In this document: positions 17,997 to 30,046 of the stretch, in pieces
Layout of the letters: each line of letters starts with the position of its first letter
Numbering within the stretch: the stretch's first letter is position 1
NCBI RefSeq assembly: GCF_022810405.1
Contig: NZ_JALGQE010000002.1
Location: 356,196 to 420,195, forward strand
DNA: 64,000 nucleotides
Direction of reading: 5' to 3'
Source: Rhodococcus sp. ARC_M5
GTDB taxonomy: Bacteria > Actinomycetota > Actinomycetes > Mycobacteriales > Mycobacteriaceae
Notes under the pieces: model-generated
Told to the model about the DNA's origin: nothing
The model's input: only the letters and a program-made list of their open reading frames with translations
Database searches by the model: none
Made by a program: the position numbers and the translations under genes

Positions 17997-18419
17997 TCAG
18001 TGCGCTGCGACGGCCTCTGCCTCGCGAACGCAGTGCTTGGCCTGCGTCAACACCCCGAGCAGCCCAGCCGACTTCAGCGCCTGATAGCCGCCGACCAGGT
18101 CGGTGGACCTGTGCAGACCCAGCAGCTTGAGCGACGCGGCCGCGAGCGAGGACGTGTAGCCCTCGGAGCAGATCACGATCCACTCGACGTCGTGGTCGAC
18201 GGCGATCGCCAGGCGCGCATCACTCGTCGGGTCCAGACGCCATTCGAGGACGTTGCGTTCGATGGCCAGCGCGCCCGGCAGCGTTCCCTCCACGGCGCGC
18301 TGCGCCTGAGGGCGGATGTCGACGACGACGGCTCCGCGGTCGACGGCGTCGCGCAGTTCGAAGACGGTCGTGCGATCGATGGTCTCGCGTGCGGATTCGA
18401 GCATTTCGACGATGGTCAT
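17997..18419 (-). CDS. rhodanese-like sulfurtransferase
   Basis: 140 residues, a single rhodanese domain with the conserved VVVDIRPQAQR start and a catalytic-loop Cys84 (VICSEGYTSS). Such domains carry a persulfide and transfer sulfane sulfur to acceptors such as thiols or cyanide. Its ATG overlaps the stop of the cysteine dioxygenase gene (4 bp), so the two are translated together. This pairing suggests handling of sulfane sulfur or of cysteine-oxidation products. An N-terminal helix precedes the domain. Confidence 0.88.
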   Translation of the reverse strand: MTIVEMLESARETIDRTTVFELRDAVDRGAVVVDIRPQAQRAVEGTLPGALAIERNVLEWRLDPTSDARLAIAVDHDVEWIVICSEGYTSSLAAASLKLLGLHRSTDLVGGYQALKSAGLLGVLTQAKHCVREAEAVAAH

Positions 18420-18985
18420 GCGGTGGCCTTTTCGGGTTCGTCGGTGAGCTCGCTACGGGTGCGACGCAGCGTGGACCGTTCGGTCACGTCGTAGTAGGAC
18501 ATCGCCGTGAGCGGTGGCGAGTAGGCGTGCACGCTGAGGGTGGGGCCGGTCGTGTTCGACGCCGGATCGTGCATCACGTCGTGCACCCACCCGAGCGGGA
18601 ACGACGCCTGATCACCGGCGTCGAGACGACGCTGCTTCAGTCCTGTTCCAGCCCAACGATATTCGAGCAGCGAGCCACTGAGCACGGTCAGCGCACCGAG
18701 AGATCCCGCGTGATCGTGTAGTTCGGTGGAACGATCGGGGACCCAGCTGATCAACCAGACGTCGAGATCGTCGTCGGAATGCAGGCGGGCGGCCCAGCGC
18801 TCGTCGGTCGGCCAGCGACCGCCACCCGGAAGCAGGTGATCGAAGCGACCCTCGAGGACGTCGGATGCGCCCTGGTCGGTGATCCGCAGCAGGTCGGGAG
18901 GACGCAGCCGAGTCGGCAATGTCGAGACCGACCGCGAGGACAATGTGGGTCGGGAGGGTGCAGAAAATACAGGTGTGGAAAGCAT
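18416..18985 (-). CDS. cysteine dioxygenase-family thiol dioxygenase
   Basis: 189 residues, a cupin of the bacterial cysteine dioxygenase type. Metal ligands are His90 and His92 (ELHDHAGS) and His135 (GWVHDV); SVHAYSPPL matches the conserved C-terminal signature. It probably oxidises cysteine (or a close thiol such as 3-mercaptopropionate) to the sulfinate using non-heme Fe(II). The Cys-Tyr cross-link cysteine of mammalian enzymes is replaced by Gly, as in most bacteria. ATG 18985 has GGAG upstream. The leader contains a cysteine-rich mini-ORF (next entry), suggesting cysteine-responsive control. Confidence 0.88.
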   Translation of the reverse strand: MLSTPVFSAPSRPTLSSRSVSTLPTRLRPPDLLRITDQGASDVLEGRFDHLLPGGGRWPTDERWAARLHSDDDLDVWLISWVPDRSTELHDHAGSLGALTVLSGSLLEYRWAGTGLKQRRLDAGDQASFPLGWVHDVMHDPASNTTGPTLSVHAYSPPLTAMSYYDVTERSTLRRTRSELTDEPEKATA

Positions 18986-19025
18986 GAAGCTCTACTCCAG
19001 GGGTGTGTTACGAACGAGGCAGGGT

Positions 19026-19067
19026 TCAGCCTCGACAACACTCCTGAGTGGCCATGCACGTCATCAC
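19026..19067 (-). CDS. candidate cysteine-rich leader peptide (uORF) before cysteine dioxygenase
   Basis: A 42-base frame, GTG at 19067 followed by ATG at 19064, encodes MMTCMATQECCRG: three Cys in 13 residues, two of them adjacent just before the stop. It ends 40 bases before the cysteine dioxygenase start. A -10-like hexamer CAGAAT (19080-19075 on the minus strand) ends 7 bases before the GTG, as expected for a leaderless message. Leaderless poly-cysteine uORFs are known as cysteine-responsive attenuators in mycobacteria; that this is one is inference. Short frames arise by chance, so confidence is limited. Confidence 0.4.
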   Translation of the reverse strand: MMTCMATQECCRG

Positions 19068-19122
19068 GCCGACGATTCTGACACACGAACGCCCGAGGCG
19101 CTACCCCGCTTCACCGAAACAC

Positions 19123-19923
19123 TCAGCGTGGCCGCCGCTTTGCCATGTTGCGTTCGTAGACCAGACGCAGCCCCTCAAGCGTCAGGTCGGGTTCGTGGTG
19201 CTCGATGGTCGTCGACTCGGGCAGGATCAGCGCCGCGATGTCACCGGTCCCGATGATCGCGACGTCCGCGCCGGTCACCTCGGGAACCTCTCGTCGAATT
19301 CGCCCGACCAGACCGTCCACCAGACCCGCGAACCCGAAGATGGTGCCCGACTGGATGCACTCGACGGTGTTCTTGCCCAGAACCGAGCGAGGCCGGATCA
19401 TCTCCACCTCGCGCAGCGTGGCAGTGCGCGTCGACATGGCCGACGCAGACATCTCGAGACCTGGAGCGATGGCACCGCCGAGAAATTCCCCCTTGGCCGA
19501 GACCACGTCGACACAGGTGGTCGTTCCGAAATCCACCACGATGCACGCTGTGCCGTACAGGTCATGTGCAGCAAGGGTATTGACGATGCGGTCGGCACCG
19601 ACCTCTTTGGGGTTGTCGACCAGCAACGGCACTCCGGTCCGCACACCGGGTTCGACCATCACGTGCACCACGTGATCCCAGTAGCGCGCAAGCATGGTCC
19701 GCATCTCCCGCAGTACCGACGGCACGGTCGACAGCGCAGTCACCCCGGTGATCCGTTCGGCGTCCTCACCCAGCAGACCGCGCAACATGAGGGCCAGCTC
19801 GTCGGCCGTCACATGGGGGTCTGTTCGAATTCTCCAGTCCCGGAGCAGCTTCGAGTGGTCACCGGTGCCGGTGAACAGCCCGACCACGGTGCTGGTGTTG
19901 CGCACATCGATCGCGAGGAGCAT
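19123..19923 (-). CDS. coaX: type III pantothenate kinase
   Basis: 266 residues. The N-terminal motif [12 protein letters not shown] is the type III P-loop substitute (D-x-G/R-N-T), and GADRIVN and [13 protein letters not shown] supply the pantothenate and ATP contacts. It phosphorylates pantothenate, the first step from vitamin B5 to coenzyme A. It ends the panC-panD-coaX cluster on this strand, 4 bp after the panD stop, and so is clearly in the same operon. Length and motifs are standard. Confidence 0.95.
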   Translation of the reverse strand: MLLAIDVRNTSTVVGLFTGTGDHSKLLRDWRIRTDPHVTADELALMLRGLLGEDAERITGVTALSTVPSVLREMRTMLARYWDHVVHVMVEPGVRTGVPLLVDNPKEVGADRIVNTLAAHDLYGTACIVVDFGTTTCVDVVSAKGEFLGGAIAPGLEMSASAMSTRTATLREVEMIRPRSVLGKNTVECIQSGTIFGFAGLVDGLVGRIRREVPEVTGADVAIIGTGDIAALILPESTTIEHHEPDLTLEGLRLVYERNMAKRRPR

Positions 19924-19927
19924 CGAA

Positions 19928-20359
19928 TCAGACCAGCACGGAATCGGCCCGCAGATCGCGCGGCGTGATCAGACCGGAGCCCGCAGGCGCATGAGCCGGA
20001 TCGCTGCCGAGTTCGACGGGCCGGTTCTTCTCGTCGACGAACACCACTCGCGGCGCGTAGTCGGCAACCTCCTGCTCGTTCATCACCCCGTAAGCGATCA
20101 GGATGACCAGGTCGCCCGGGTTCACCAGATGCGCTGCAGCACCATTGATTCCGATGACACCACTGCCGCGTTCGCCGGTGATCACGTAGGTTTCGAGCCG
20201 CGCTCCGTTGTCGATGTCGACGATGGTGACCTGCTCGCCCTCGAGCAGGTCGGCGGCCTCCATCAGATCCTGATCGACGGTCACCGAGCCGACGTAATGC
20301 AGGTCTGCGTGCGTGACGGTGGCGCGATGGATCTTGGACTTCATCATCGTTCGAAACAT
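19928..20359 (-). CDS. panD: aspartate 1-decarboxylase (pyruvoyl enzyme)
   Basis: 143 residues beginning [12 protein letters not shown], like the mycobacterial enzyme, which supports the start at 20359. The proenzyme self-cleaves between Gly24 and Ser25 (HYVGSVTVD) to make the pyruvoyl cofactor. It converts aspartate to beta-alanine for pantothenate synthesis. Its start overlaps the panC 3' end by 16 bp, unusual for this pair and apparently produced by a repeat element at the end of panC. The C-terminal tail after residue ~115 is variable in the family. Confidence 0.95.
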   Translation of the reverse strand: MFRTMMKSKIHRATVTHADLHYVGSVTVDQDLMEAADLLEGEQVTIVDIDNGARLETYVITGERGSGVIGINGAAAHLVNPGDLVILIAYGVMNEQEVADYAPRVVFVDEKNRPVELGSDPAHAPAGSGLITPRDLRADSVLV

Positions 20360-21306
20360 GTTGTGCCCTCAGCTCTTCGGATCGTCGGGGTAATTTCTTC
20401 TGGTCGTTCCGCAGGCTCCACTCCTGCCTCGAGGAAACCGGTGCCGACGGCGACACCGACGTTGTCGATCAATCTCGTGGTGCCCACCTTGGCGGCCACG
20501 AGAAGTCTGCCGTCTCCGCGTTCGGGAGCCGGGCCGAGGTGCGGGTCGCGTACCTCGAGGTAGTCGACCTGCACCAGCGGTGCCTCGTCGAGCACGGCGC
20601 GCGCGGTTGCCAGAATGGCGTCGACGCCCCCGGCAGCTGCGTGCGCCCCGGCAACGAGGGCAGCCGACAACGCCATCGCAGCGTCGCGCTGCTCGGCATC
20701 GAGATACCTGTTGCGTGAGGACAGGGCCAGACCGTCCTGCTCGCGGACCGTCGGAACCCCGATGACAGCGACATCGAAGTTCAGGTCTCGCACCATCTGA
20801 CGAATCAGCGTCAGTTGCTGGTAGTCCTTCTCCCCGAAGTACGCCCGATGCGGCGCGGCGATCTGCAGCAGCTTGGCCACGACGGTGAGCATCCCTGCAA
20901 AATGAGTTGGCCTGCTTGCACCTTCGAGTTCTGCGCCGATCGGTCCGGGATGGACCGTGGTGCGCGGGCCCGACGGGTACATATCCGACGCGGACGGTGC
21001 GAAGACCAGCTCGACTCCCTCCTCACGCAGCAGCGCGACATCGGCGTCGAGGGTCCGAGGATAGGCGTCGAGGTCCTCCCCCACGCCGAACTGCAGCGGA
21101 TTGACGAAGATCGACACGATCACCACGGCACCGGTGAGCTTGGCCTGGCGCACCAGCTGCAGGTGCCCGGCGTGCAGTGCGCCCATGGTCGGCACCAGAG
21201 CGACCTGCTTGCCGACGCCTCGCAGTGCCTTCGACACCGACGTGATCACCGCGGGATCGTGGTGAACCGTCAACTGCCCCTTGGTATAGCTGCCCGCGAG
21301 GGTCAT
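20344..21306 (-). CDS. panC: pantoate--beta-alanine ligase
   Basis: 320 residues. [15 protein letters not shown] is the HIGH-type nucleotide motif, and ALSSRNRYL carries the KMSKS-like loop. It joins pantoate and beta-alanine with ATP to give pantothenate. The C-terminus reads [14 protein letters not shown]..., which is not the family's usual ending: it is the translation of a 27-30-bp element also found at folK and tilS (copy at 20399-20427). The element appears to have changed the last ~30 residues and made panC run into panD. The ATG overlaps the upstream gene stop (4 bp). Confidence 0.95.
   Translation of the reverse strand: MTLAGSYTKGQLTVHHDPAVITSVSKALRGVGKQVALVPTMGALHAGHLQLVRQAKLTGAVVIVSIFVNPLQFGVGEDLDAYPRTLDADVALLREEGVELVFAPSASDMYPSGPRTTVHPGPIGAELEGASRPTHFAGMLTVVAKLLQIAAPHRAYFGEKDYQQLTLIRQMVRDLNFDVAVIGVPTVREQDGLALSSRNRYLDAEQRDAAMALSAALVAGAHAAAGGVDAILATARAVLDEAPLVQVDYLEVRDPHLGPAPERGDGRLLVAAKVGTTRLIDNVGVAVGTGFLEAGVEPAERPEEITPTIRRAEGTTCFER
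20399..20427. repeat. 27-30-bp gene-end element, copy A (in panC)
   Basis: The core TGGTCGTTCCGCAGGCTCCA continues with CTCCTGC. Copies B (24288-24317) and C (31561-31590) match it except for one inserted T in B and a change near the end of C. On the coding strand it reads as Gly-Val-Glu-Pro-Ala-Glu-Arg-Pro in PanC. Confidence 0.85.
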
Positions 21307-22217
21307 CGATTCCCTTCCAGAAGTTCGATCAGGTCTGCCTTGGCCCCGATGCGCTGCGCCGATCGCAACGACAGCGCCCGGTACCCGGCGGCGATCCGCG
21401 AATCCACGGACTCGAGCACGTCGAGATGCTTGCCGACGGCAGCGGTGTCACCGCGCGCCACCGGTCCGGTGAGGGCAGACTGCCCGTTGCGCAGCGCATT
21501 GTCCAACGCCGCTTCGAGCAGTGGAGCCAGAACACGCTCGGGCACACCACGTTCGGAGTCCGAACCGGGAAAACCCGGACCGGCCAATGCAACTCGGAGT
21601 GCTTCGACCGCGTCGACCACCAAAGTGACGAGGTGATTGCTGCCGTGCGCGAGAGCGGCGTGGTAGAGCGCTCGATTGTTCTCGGGCACGTGCACCGGCT
21701 CGCCGCCGATCTCGAGCACGAGAGCCTGCGCCACCGCGTAACCGATTTCGTCACCCGCGGTGATGCCGAAGCACGCCGCCGTCATCCGGTCGGTGTCCTC
21801 CACTCCGCCGCTGAACGTCATCGCCGGGTGTATCGCCAACGGCACGGCACCGAGAGCGGCCAAGGGCTCGAGCACCGAAATCCCGTTTGCGCCGGAGGTG
21901 TGCAGCACCAGCTTTCCCGGCGCCACCGCCCCGGTGGACGCGAGCCCCGCGACGATCGACGCCAGCTCACTGTCCGGTACGGCCAGAATCAGCAGCTCCG
22001 CGCGACGAGCAACCTCGTCGACGGGCAGAACCTGAGACTCGGGCAGTCGATCACGTACTCGTGCGACGGATGCGTCCGATACGGCGGCGGCACCGACAAC
22101 GACATGCCCGACGCGTTCGAGCGCCTCACCGAATGCGGTCCCCACTCGTCCGGCCGAGACGACACCCACGGTCAATCGAGCCGGAGACAGACCACCAGTG
22201 AACCCTGATGAGGTCAC
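21303..22217 (-). CDS. Rossmann-fold DUF2520 protein, Rv3603c-like
   Basis: 304 residues with a GTG start at 22217 and an AGAGGAAG ribosome-binding site. The N-terminal Rossmann domain has [13 protein letters not shown] (a GxGxxG-like turn with Ser in place of the first Gly) and [14 protein letters not shown]; the C-terminal all-helical DUF2520 domain contains [10 protein letters not shown] and [10 protein letters not shown]. Together these resemble ketopantoate/hydroxyacid reductases of the 6PGDH superfamily. It is the first gene of the panC-panD-coaX operon, so a reductase step in pantothenate synthesis (ketopantoate reduction) is a reasonable guess, unproven here. Confidence 0.85.
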   Translation of the reverse strand: MTSSGFTGGLSPARLTVGVVSAGRVGTAFGEALERVGHVVVGAAAVSDASVARVRDRLPESQVLPVDEVARRAELLILAVPDSELASIVAGLASTGAVAPGKLVLHTSGANGISVLEPLAALGAVPLAIHPAMTFSGGVEDTDRMTAACFGITAGDEIGYAVAQALVLEIGGEPVHVPENNRALYHAALAHGSNHLVTLVVDAVEALRVALAGPGFPGSDSERGVPERVLAPLLEAALDNALRNGQSALTGPVARGDTAAVGKHLDVLESVDSRIAAGYRALSLRSAQRIGAKADLIELLEGNR

Positions 22218-22331
22218 CGAAAACTTCCTCTCGTTCGTTCCAGTCCCGCTCGGCGGGTACCAGACGTCCTGCAGGGAACACTAGCGACCACGACCCCACG
22301 TGTGCCATGGGGTACCGGTGTGATGTGGTTC

Positions 22332-23696
22332 TCAGTCTGCGCGGCGGCGGCGACGGCGAGTACCCGGATCGGTCATCGATGCATCGGGGCCGTCTCCGCC
22401 CTGCAGACCGGCCATGATCTCGGCAACGCTGCGACCGTTCGAGTGTGCGCCCGGCGCATCCTCGTCGCCGGCCGACTCCGCGCGCCTACGACTGCGTCGA
22501 GGCGAGACGGACGTGTCCTCGGCCGGTGTCTCGTGGTCCCCGGTGCCCCCGAAGAACGCGTCGGCCGAATCTCGTAACGAGGAGCGGGACTCCGAGTAGG
22601 TGTCTTCGTCTCGGTCCGAGTCGGTGTCGTCCCCGGGCTCGGACCCGTGATCCGCGGCGGGCTCGGTTGTGTACTGCTCGGGCGAGGCCTCGGCCGGCTC
22701 GGCGTAGGACTCGGCCGAGTACGAACCGACCGAATCGGCCGCCACTCGCTCGGTCTCGGGGGTTTCGGCCGAGACCTGCGGGGCGTACTCCGCAGCCGGT
22801 TCCGAGTCGGCAACCGGCCGACGCGCCTGCTCGAAGTTGTAGGCGGTGAAGGGCGAGCTGGGCGGAGTCACGCGTGCGGCCGGTCGCGGGGCACCGTAGG
22901 GGCGCGCCTGCGCTGCGGGCCGCTCGTACGAATCGACGCCCTCGTCGGACGCGGCCGAGTCGTAGCTCGACGGCTCGTACGAACTCTCGGCGTACGGATC
23001 CTGATCCGACTCGGCAGCCGTCGGAGCCCCGGCGGTTGTCGTGGCCTCCGGCATCTCGTCCGGATCCTCCGGGTACACCACCGAGGTCTCGGCCGTGACC
23101 GGCTCGTCGTAGGGAGTTCCGACGCCGTTCAGACCATTTCCCGTAGCCATCGCCCCGTTGCCGTTCCCGCCACCGCGGACGTACAGGCCGGACGGCGCAG
23201 GTTGATAGCTGTCGTATCCGCGACCGCCGAGTTCCTGCATCCTCATCGCCTCGGCGCGCAGGGCGACACGTTCGGTCGGCAGATTGCCGTCGAAGAGCAC
23301 CTGCAGATTCTGACGAAGGGCAGCGAGTTCGTTGCGCAGCGCCGCGACCTCGTCGATCTCGAGCTGCGATTCCCCGCGAACCCGAGCTTCGACGCTCATC
23401 TCGTATTCGCGCCGCGCCGAGATCTCGCGCGCCAATTGCAGCTCGTAGACCGTCTGCAGGTCCTTGGCCTTGGTCTGATCGGCGGCCGCCTCGCGTCGAT
23501 ACTTGGTCATCGCAAACGCACCGATCACCGCAGCCCACAGCGCCGAGAGAACACCGACCCTCATCCACTGCACGCTCTCGGTGAAGAGCAACAGCACGCT
23601 GGCGATGATGCCGAACACGACGAGCGCCGCGAGGAACAGCTGGCTCGCACTACGCCTCTTACGGCGTCCCTTCTTTGCGCGAGTCTGATCTGTCAT
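22332..23696 (-). CDS. DUF6779-type membrane protein with long acidic tail, Rv3604c-like
   Basis: 454 residues from the ATG of MTDQTRAKKGRRKRR (23696); an in-frame start 21 bp upstream is less likely. A basic N-terminus leads into two transmembrane helices (about 20-65), a coiled-coil segment rich in Arg/Glu/Leu (about 75-150), and then ~300 residues of low-complexity Ser/Glu/Ala/Pro ending in TRRRRRRAD. The tail is probably disordered. The place beside the DUF3180 gene matches Rv3604c-Rv3605c. Function unknown; a membrane-tethered scaffold would fit the architecture. Confidence 0.82.
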   Translation of the reverse strand: MTDQTRAKKGRRKRRSASQLFLAALVVFGIIASVLLLFTESVQWMRVGVLSALWAAVIGAFAMTKYRREAAADQTKAKDLQTVYELQLAREISARREYEMSVEARVRGESQLEIDEVAALRNELAALRQNLQVLFDGNLPTERVALRAEAMRMQELGGRGYDSYQPAPSGLYVRGGGNGNGAMATGNGLNGVGTPYDEPVTAETSVVYPEDPDEMPEATTTAGAPTAAESDQDPYAESSYEPSSYDSAASDEGVDSYERPAAQARPYGAPRPAARVTPPSSPFTAYNFEQARRPVADSEPAAEYAPQVSAETPETERVAADSVGSYSAESYAEPAEASPEQYTTEPAADHGSEPGDDTDSDRDEDTYSESRSSLRDSADAFFGGTGDHETPAEDTSVSPRRSRRRAESAGDEDAPGAHSNGRSVAEIMAGLQGGDGPDASMTDPGTRRRRRRAD

Positions 23697-23786
23697 GTTC
23701 ACAAGGGTAACCGGCAAATCGTTCGCAAATAGTCATCCTCGACCGATCACTTACACAACCGAGGTAACAATCAAATGTTTCCAGCG

Positions 23787-24257
23787 TTACCGAGAACGCT
23801 CGTCGTCACGGTCTTTCGGGGTGCGGCAGCACTGTTCGAGCCACACCGCGGCAGCGACGACGGCCAGCCCCGCCACCAGCGCGACGATGACGCCGGCGCG
23901 ATCCGAAGACGCTGCCCGAACCGTCGCCGCACGGGGCATCACGTACACCAGAAACCCGACGCACACCCCGACGACAGCGGTTCCCACCAGCACCGATGCC
24001 TTCGCCAGCACCAGTGCCCTGAACACCGTCAACGGGTGCAGATCGTGCAGACCACCGCCGACCCGATGCTCGGCGATTCGATTACGAACGATCACCGCAG
24101 TGACCACTTCCACCACGGCCACCAGATACAACGACGCCCCGGCGTACACCGGAATCGGCGGGAACGAGCCGTAGAAGACCCGAACCAGTAGCCAGGTGCC
24201 GATCGAAGCAACCAGGAAAAGACCCAGAACATCCCAGACCTTCGTGGGATTGGTCAC
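23787..24257 (-). CDS. DUF3180 membrane protein, Rv3605c-like
   Basis: 156 residues with four transmembrane helices (starting [19 protein letters not shown], then around residues 40, 80-105 and 125-145). The GTG at 24257 overlaps the folK stop (GTGA), so it is translationally coupled to the folate operon; another GTG lies at 24260. This is the conserved actinobacterial DUF3180 gene that follows folK in mycobacteria (Rv3605c). No enzymatic motif is visible and the role is unknown. Confidence 0.88.
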   Translation of the reverse strand: MTNPTKVWDVLGLFLVASIGTWLLVRVFYGSFPPIPVYAGASLYLVAVVEVVTAVIVRNRIAEHRVGGGLHDLHPLTVFRALVLAKASVLVGTAVVGVCVGFLVYVMPRAATVRAASSDRAGVIVALVAGLAVVAAAVWLEQCCRTPKDRDDERSR

Positions 24258-24796
24258 CACAACCGATCACCGACACCCTCTTGCTTTTCTGGTCGTTCCT
24301 GCAGGCTCCACTCCTGCTGAACAACTCCCGCACGCTCCTCCGGACTCAGGCGCGCCAGCAACTCGCTCACCGGTACGTCGTCGTCACCGACGCGCAGGGT
24401 GGCGTCGGGTTCGACGTCGAGCCACGGCCGCAGAACGAATGCTCGCTCGTGCGCGCGCGGATGCGGAAGGATCAGCCGTGGATCGTCACTGATCAGGTTC
24501 TCGCACACCACCACGTCGACGTCGAGGCTTCGCGGACCCCACCGCTGCACCCGAACGCGGTCGGCTGCCTCTTCGAGTCGCTGACCGAAGCGCAACCAAT
24601 CCCAGGCGTCGAACGCGTCGTCCTCGGCCACCACCACGGCGTTCAGGAAGTCCTGCTGCTCGACGCCGCCCCAGGGAGCGGACCGATAGACGGGCGAGCA
24701 GGCCACCGTTCGAGAACCCAATTCGGCTGTGACAGAGCGTAAGTGACCCAGCGAATCACCGACATTGCTGCCGATGGACAGCACGGCACGGGTCAC
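24254..24796 (-). CDS. folK: 2-amino-4-hydroxy-6-hydroxymethyldihydropteridine pyrophosphokinase
   Basis: 180 residues. The signatures [17 protein letters not shown] and the catalytic [12 protein letters not shown] are all present. It transfers pyrophosphate from ATP to the pterin before joining with p-aminobenzoate. The last ~25 residues ([15 protein letters not shown]...) are the translation of repeat copy B, read in a different frame from the copies in PanC and TilS. The ATG overlaps the folB stop by 4 bp, part of a tight folE-folP-folB-folK run. Confidence 0.95.
   Translation of the reverse strand: MTRAVLSIGSNVGDSLGHLRSVTAELGSRTVACSPVYRSAPWGGVEQQDFLNAVVVAEDDAFDAWDWLRFGQRLEEAADRVRVQRWGPRSLDVDVVVCENLISDDPRLILPHPRAHERAFVLRPWLDVEPDATLRVGDDDVPVSELLARLSPEERAGVVQQEWSLQERPEKQEGVGDRLW
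24288..24317. repeat. 27-30-bp gene-end element, copy B (in folK)
   Basis: Same element as 20399-20427, with one extra T (TGGTCGTTCCTGCAGGCTCC). Here it encodes Gln-Glu-Trp-Ser-Leu-Gln-Glu-Arg-Pro near the FolK C-terminus, so a different reading frame of the same DNA is used. Confidence 0.85.
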
Positions 24797-25197
24797 GATC
24801 GCTCCCGGTAGGCCACCACAGCGACGTCGGCGAACGTGAGCGGGATGGGTGCCGACGGCTTGTGCAGCACCACTTCCACCGCCTCGACCCGGGAGTCGTA
24901 TGCCAGTACGACCTCGGCGATCTCGGCCGAGACCGTTTCGATCAGGTCCCTGGACGGGCCCGAGATCACTGCCGCGGCCCGCTCGGCCAGTTCGCCGTAG
25001 TGCAGGGTGCGGGTGAGATCGTCGGTTTCGGCTGCGGGTTGCAGATCCATCCAGACGGTGATGTCGACGACGAAGTCCTGGCCGTCTCGCTTCTCGAACT
25101 CGAAAACGCCGTGATTACCGCGCACCGTCAGGCCCCGCAGTTCGATGCGGTCGCCACGGCGTGTTCCGGCACCGGCGCGGCTGCTGATCTCGCTCAT
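24793..25197 (-). CDS. folB: dihydroneopterin aldolase
   Basis: 134 residues. [21 protein letters not shown] is the conserved start region of FolB, with the catalytic-site Glu and Tyr (LHYGELAE); the C-terminal lysine (VLHKPSAPI) is also present. It cleaves dihydroneopterin to hydroxymethyl-dihydropterin and glycolaldehyde. It overlaps folP and folK by 4 bp each. An N-terminal extension of about 16 polar residues precedes the domain. Confidence 0.95.
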   Translation of the reverse strand: MSEISSRAGAGTRRGDRIELRGLTVRGNHGVFEFEKRDGQDFVVDITVWMDLQPAAETDDLTRTLHYGELAERAAAVISGPSRDLIETVSAEIAEVVLAYDSRVEAVEVVLHKPSAPIPLTFADVAVVAYRERS

Positions 25198-26048
25198 GCC
25201 CGGTCACCCTGCCATGCCCGTACGACGGCAACCGCATCGAGTGATGCCTGGGCGTCGTGTACCCGCACACCCCACGCGCCCCCGGCGACGGCGAGCGCCG
25301 AGACCACCGCGGTGGCGATCTCGCGCCCGTCCGGTGGCCGCGGAGAACCGTCGTGGTCGGCCAACAGAGTTCCGAGGAAGCGTTTACGGGAGGCACCGAC
25401 GAGCACCGGGAATCCGGCCGACACCAGATCGGGAAGGCCGCGCAGCAGTTGCCAGTTGTGTTCGGCATTCTTGGCGAATCCGAGGCCGGGGTCGAGCACG
25501 AGCATCGCCGTGTCCACTCCCGCAGCCACTGCGTGATCCACCTGTTCGAGCAGTTCGCTCCGGACGTCGGCAACCACGTCGTCGTACGCATCGGCCGGCC
25601 CGGCATGGCGGTACTCGGAGCCTGCGGCCCGCCAATGCATCAGTATCCAGGGCAGGCCACCGTCCGCGACCACGCCTGCCATGGCCGTATCGGCCCGACC
25701 GCCCGAGACATCGTTGACGATCGCGACACCGGCCTCGATCGCGGCCTCGGCGACCGAGGCGCGCATCGTATCGACGCTGGTGACCACCCCTTCGGCGGCC
25801 AGTGCGGCGATGACCGGCACGACGCGTTGTACTTCGAGGACAGGATCGATCCGATCTGCCCCCGGACGCGTCGACTCACCACCGACATCGACGATGTCGA
25901 CTCCGCGACGACGCATCGCCAGTCCGTGCTCGACGGCGGCGTCGACGTCGAGGTACCGACCACCGTCGGAGAACGAGTCGGCAGTGACGTTGAGAACGCC
26001 CATGACGACAGGGGCAGAGGGGATACTTCGCGCTCGGCTCATCGGCAA
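25194..26048 (-). CDS. folP: dihydropteroate synthase
   Basis: 284 residues, a TIM barrel with the family motifs [44 protein letters not shown] and [10 protein letters not shown]. It joins p-aminobenzoate to the pterin pyrophosphate and is the sulfonamide target. The start may be ATG 26048 or 26042, as the first two residues are uncertain. It follows folE by 13 bp and overlaps folB by 4 bp. Confidence 0.95.
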   Translation of the reverse strand: MPMSRARSIPSAPVVMGVLNVTADSFSDGGRYLDVDAAVEHGLAMRRRGVDIVDVGGESTRPGADRIDPVLEVQRVVPVIAALAAEGVVTSVDTMRASVAEAAIEAGVAIVNDVSGGRADTAMAGVVADGGLPWILMHWRAAGSEYRHAGPADAYDDVVADVRSELLEQVDHAVAAGVDTAMLVLDPGLGFAKNAEHNWQLLRGLPDLVSAGFPVLVGASRKRFLGTLLADHDGSPRPPDGREIATAVVSALAVAGGAWGVRVHDAQASLDAVAVVRAWQGDRA

Positions 26049-26061
26049 TCGACCGGTTGCG

Positions 26062-26730
26062 TCATTTCCGCAGAATCAGGTCCAGAGCTTCCGAACGCGA
26101 TGCCGCGCTGGACTGCAACAGACCCCGCACCGCCGAGGTGGTGGTGCTGGCACCCGGCTTGCGAATCCCGCGCATGGCCATGCACAGGTGCTCGGCCTCG
26201 ATCACGACGATCGCACCGCGTGGGTCGAGTTTGCGCATCAACGCGTCGGCGATCTGGCTGGTCAAGCGCTCCTGAACCTGGGGGCGTTTGGCATACATGT
26301 CCACCACGCGCGCCAGTTTCGACAGGCCGGTCACCTTGCCGCTCTTCCCCGGGATGTAGCCGACGTGTGCAACTCCGTGGAACGAGACCAGGTGATGCTC
26401 GCACGTGGAGTACATGGGGATGTCGCGGACGAGAACCAACTCCTGGTGCCCCTCGTCGAACGTCGTGTTCAGCGCCGTGTCCGGGTCGGTGTAGAGCCCG
26501 GCGAAGATCTCGCGGTACGAGCGCGCGACGCGAGCCGGGGTGTCCAACAGACCGGGACGGTCGGGATCCTCACCGACGGCGATCAACAGCTCACGAACGG
26601 CAGCCTCGGCGCGCGGTTGGTCGAACACAGCGCCGGTGGCGTAGGCCACGGTCTGCTCGACGGTTGCCGGGGCGACTGCTGGGACTTCTGCCGAGTCGCT
26701 TGACGACTCGTCGGTCCGGTTGACTGACAC
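26062..26730 (-). CDS. folE: GTP cyclohydrolase I
   Basis: 222 residues from the GTG at 26730, which has GGAGG nine bases upstream; the open frame beyond it is antisense to the ftsH tail. Zinc ligands Cys110 and His113 (STCEHH) and Cys183 (HLCMAMRG) are visible, with the [20 protein letters not shown] active-site helix. It makes dihydroneopterin triphosphate from GTP, the first step of folate synthesis. First gene of the folE-folP-folB-folK-DUF3180 operon. The leader between ftsH and folE contains competing hairpins. Confidence 0.95.
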   Translation of the reverse strand: MSVNRTDESSSDSAEVPAVAPATVEQTVAYATGAVFDQPRAEAAVRELLIAVGEDPDRPGLLDTPARVARSYREIFAGLYTDPDTALNTTFDEGHQELVLVRDIPMYSTCEHHLVSFHGVAHVGYIPGKSGKVTGLSKLARVVDMYAKRPQVQERLTSQIADALMRKLDPRGAIVVIEAEHLCMAMRGIRKPGASTTTSAVRGLLQSSAASRSEALDLILRK

Positions 26731-26767
26731 GTGAACGTACCTCCGGTTGGGTTCCGCGAATGTGACA

Positions 26768-26863
26768 GCTGGGTCGACCAGCACCTGTTCTAGGACAACA
26801 GTTACGCCGACCTGCAGCACGGTTCGAACGGCGTACTGGGCCGACCGAGTAGGTCGACCCAGC
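26768..26863 (-). terminator. ftsH terminator with a competing downstream arm (possible folE attenuator)
   Basis: In transcription order: arm 3 GCTGGGTCGACC (26863-26852), arm 2 GGTCGGCCCAG (26846-26836) and arm 1 GGTCGACCCAGC (26779-26768). Arms 3 and 2 form an 11-bp hairpin with a 5-base loop, 17 bases after the ftsH stop, and one G-U pair. Arm 3 pairs perfectly with arm 1 instead. The two pairings exclude each other. Confidence 0.55.
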
Positions 26864-26879
26864 AAGCCTAATGATCTGC

Positions 26880-29747
<2,868 letters not shown>

Positions 29748-30046
29748 ACAGCTTCAGCCGAGTCGGCCGTGTCCTTTCAGTCCGCTCCCGCGCGCTGGCT
29801 GCTCCCTGCCCGCCGGATGCTCCAGGCTACCGCGAGACCAGGACATAGGACTCGCTCTTACCTGGCGCTGTGCGTCCACGCACCTGTCGGCGTCGACGCT
29901 TCTTCCCCTCCAACGACCGCACTCCCCCAGCAGTTCCCCGTATATCGCCGCACACTATCCCCATCGATGGACCATTGCACGCGTCTCGGCGCGGCAATGG
30001 TCCATTCACGCGAAGCGGGTGAAGCAGGTGAACCGAACTTCCCAGC
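29748..30046. other. ftsH-hpt intergenic region
   Basis: This 299-bp gap has no credible gene. It carries one copy of the 51-bp palindromic element (29961-30011), which may act as the hpt terminator, and it must contain the ftsH promoter. I see no recognisable RNA element in the remainder. Confidence 0.6.
29961..30011. repeat. 51-bp palindromic element, third copy
   Basis: The arms ATGGACCATTGC (29967-29978) and GCAATGGTCCAT (29994-30005) are perfect inverted repeats. Element length and the central ACGCGTCT match the copies at 13403-13517. It lies 36 bases after the hpt stop. Confidence 0.85.

Noticed and set aside
22218..22331. Terminator or riboswitch in the gap before the DUF2520 gene
   Set aside because: Only a weak 5-bp stem (CCCCA/TGGGG) is visible; not convincing.
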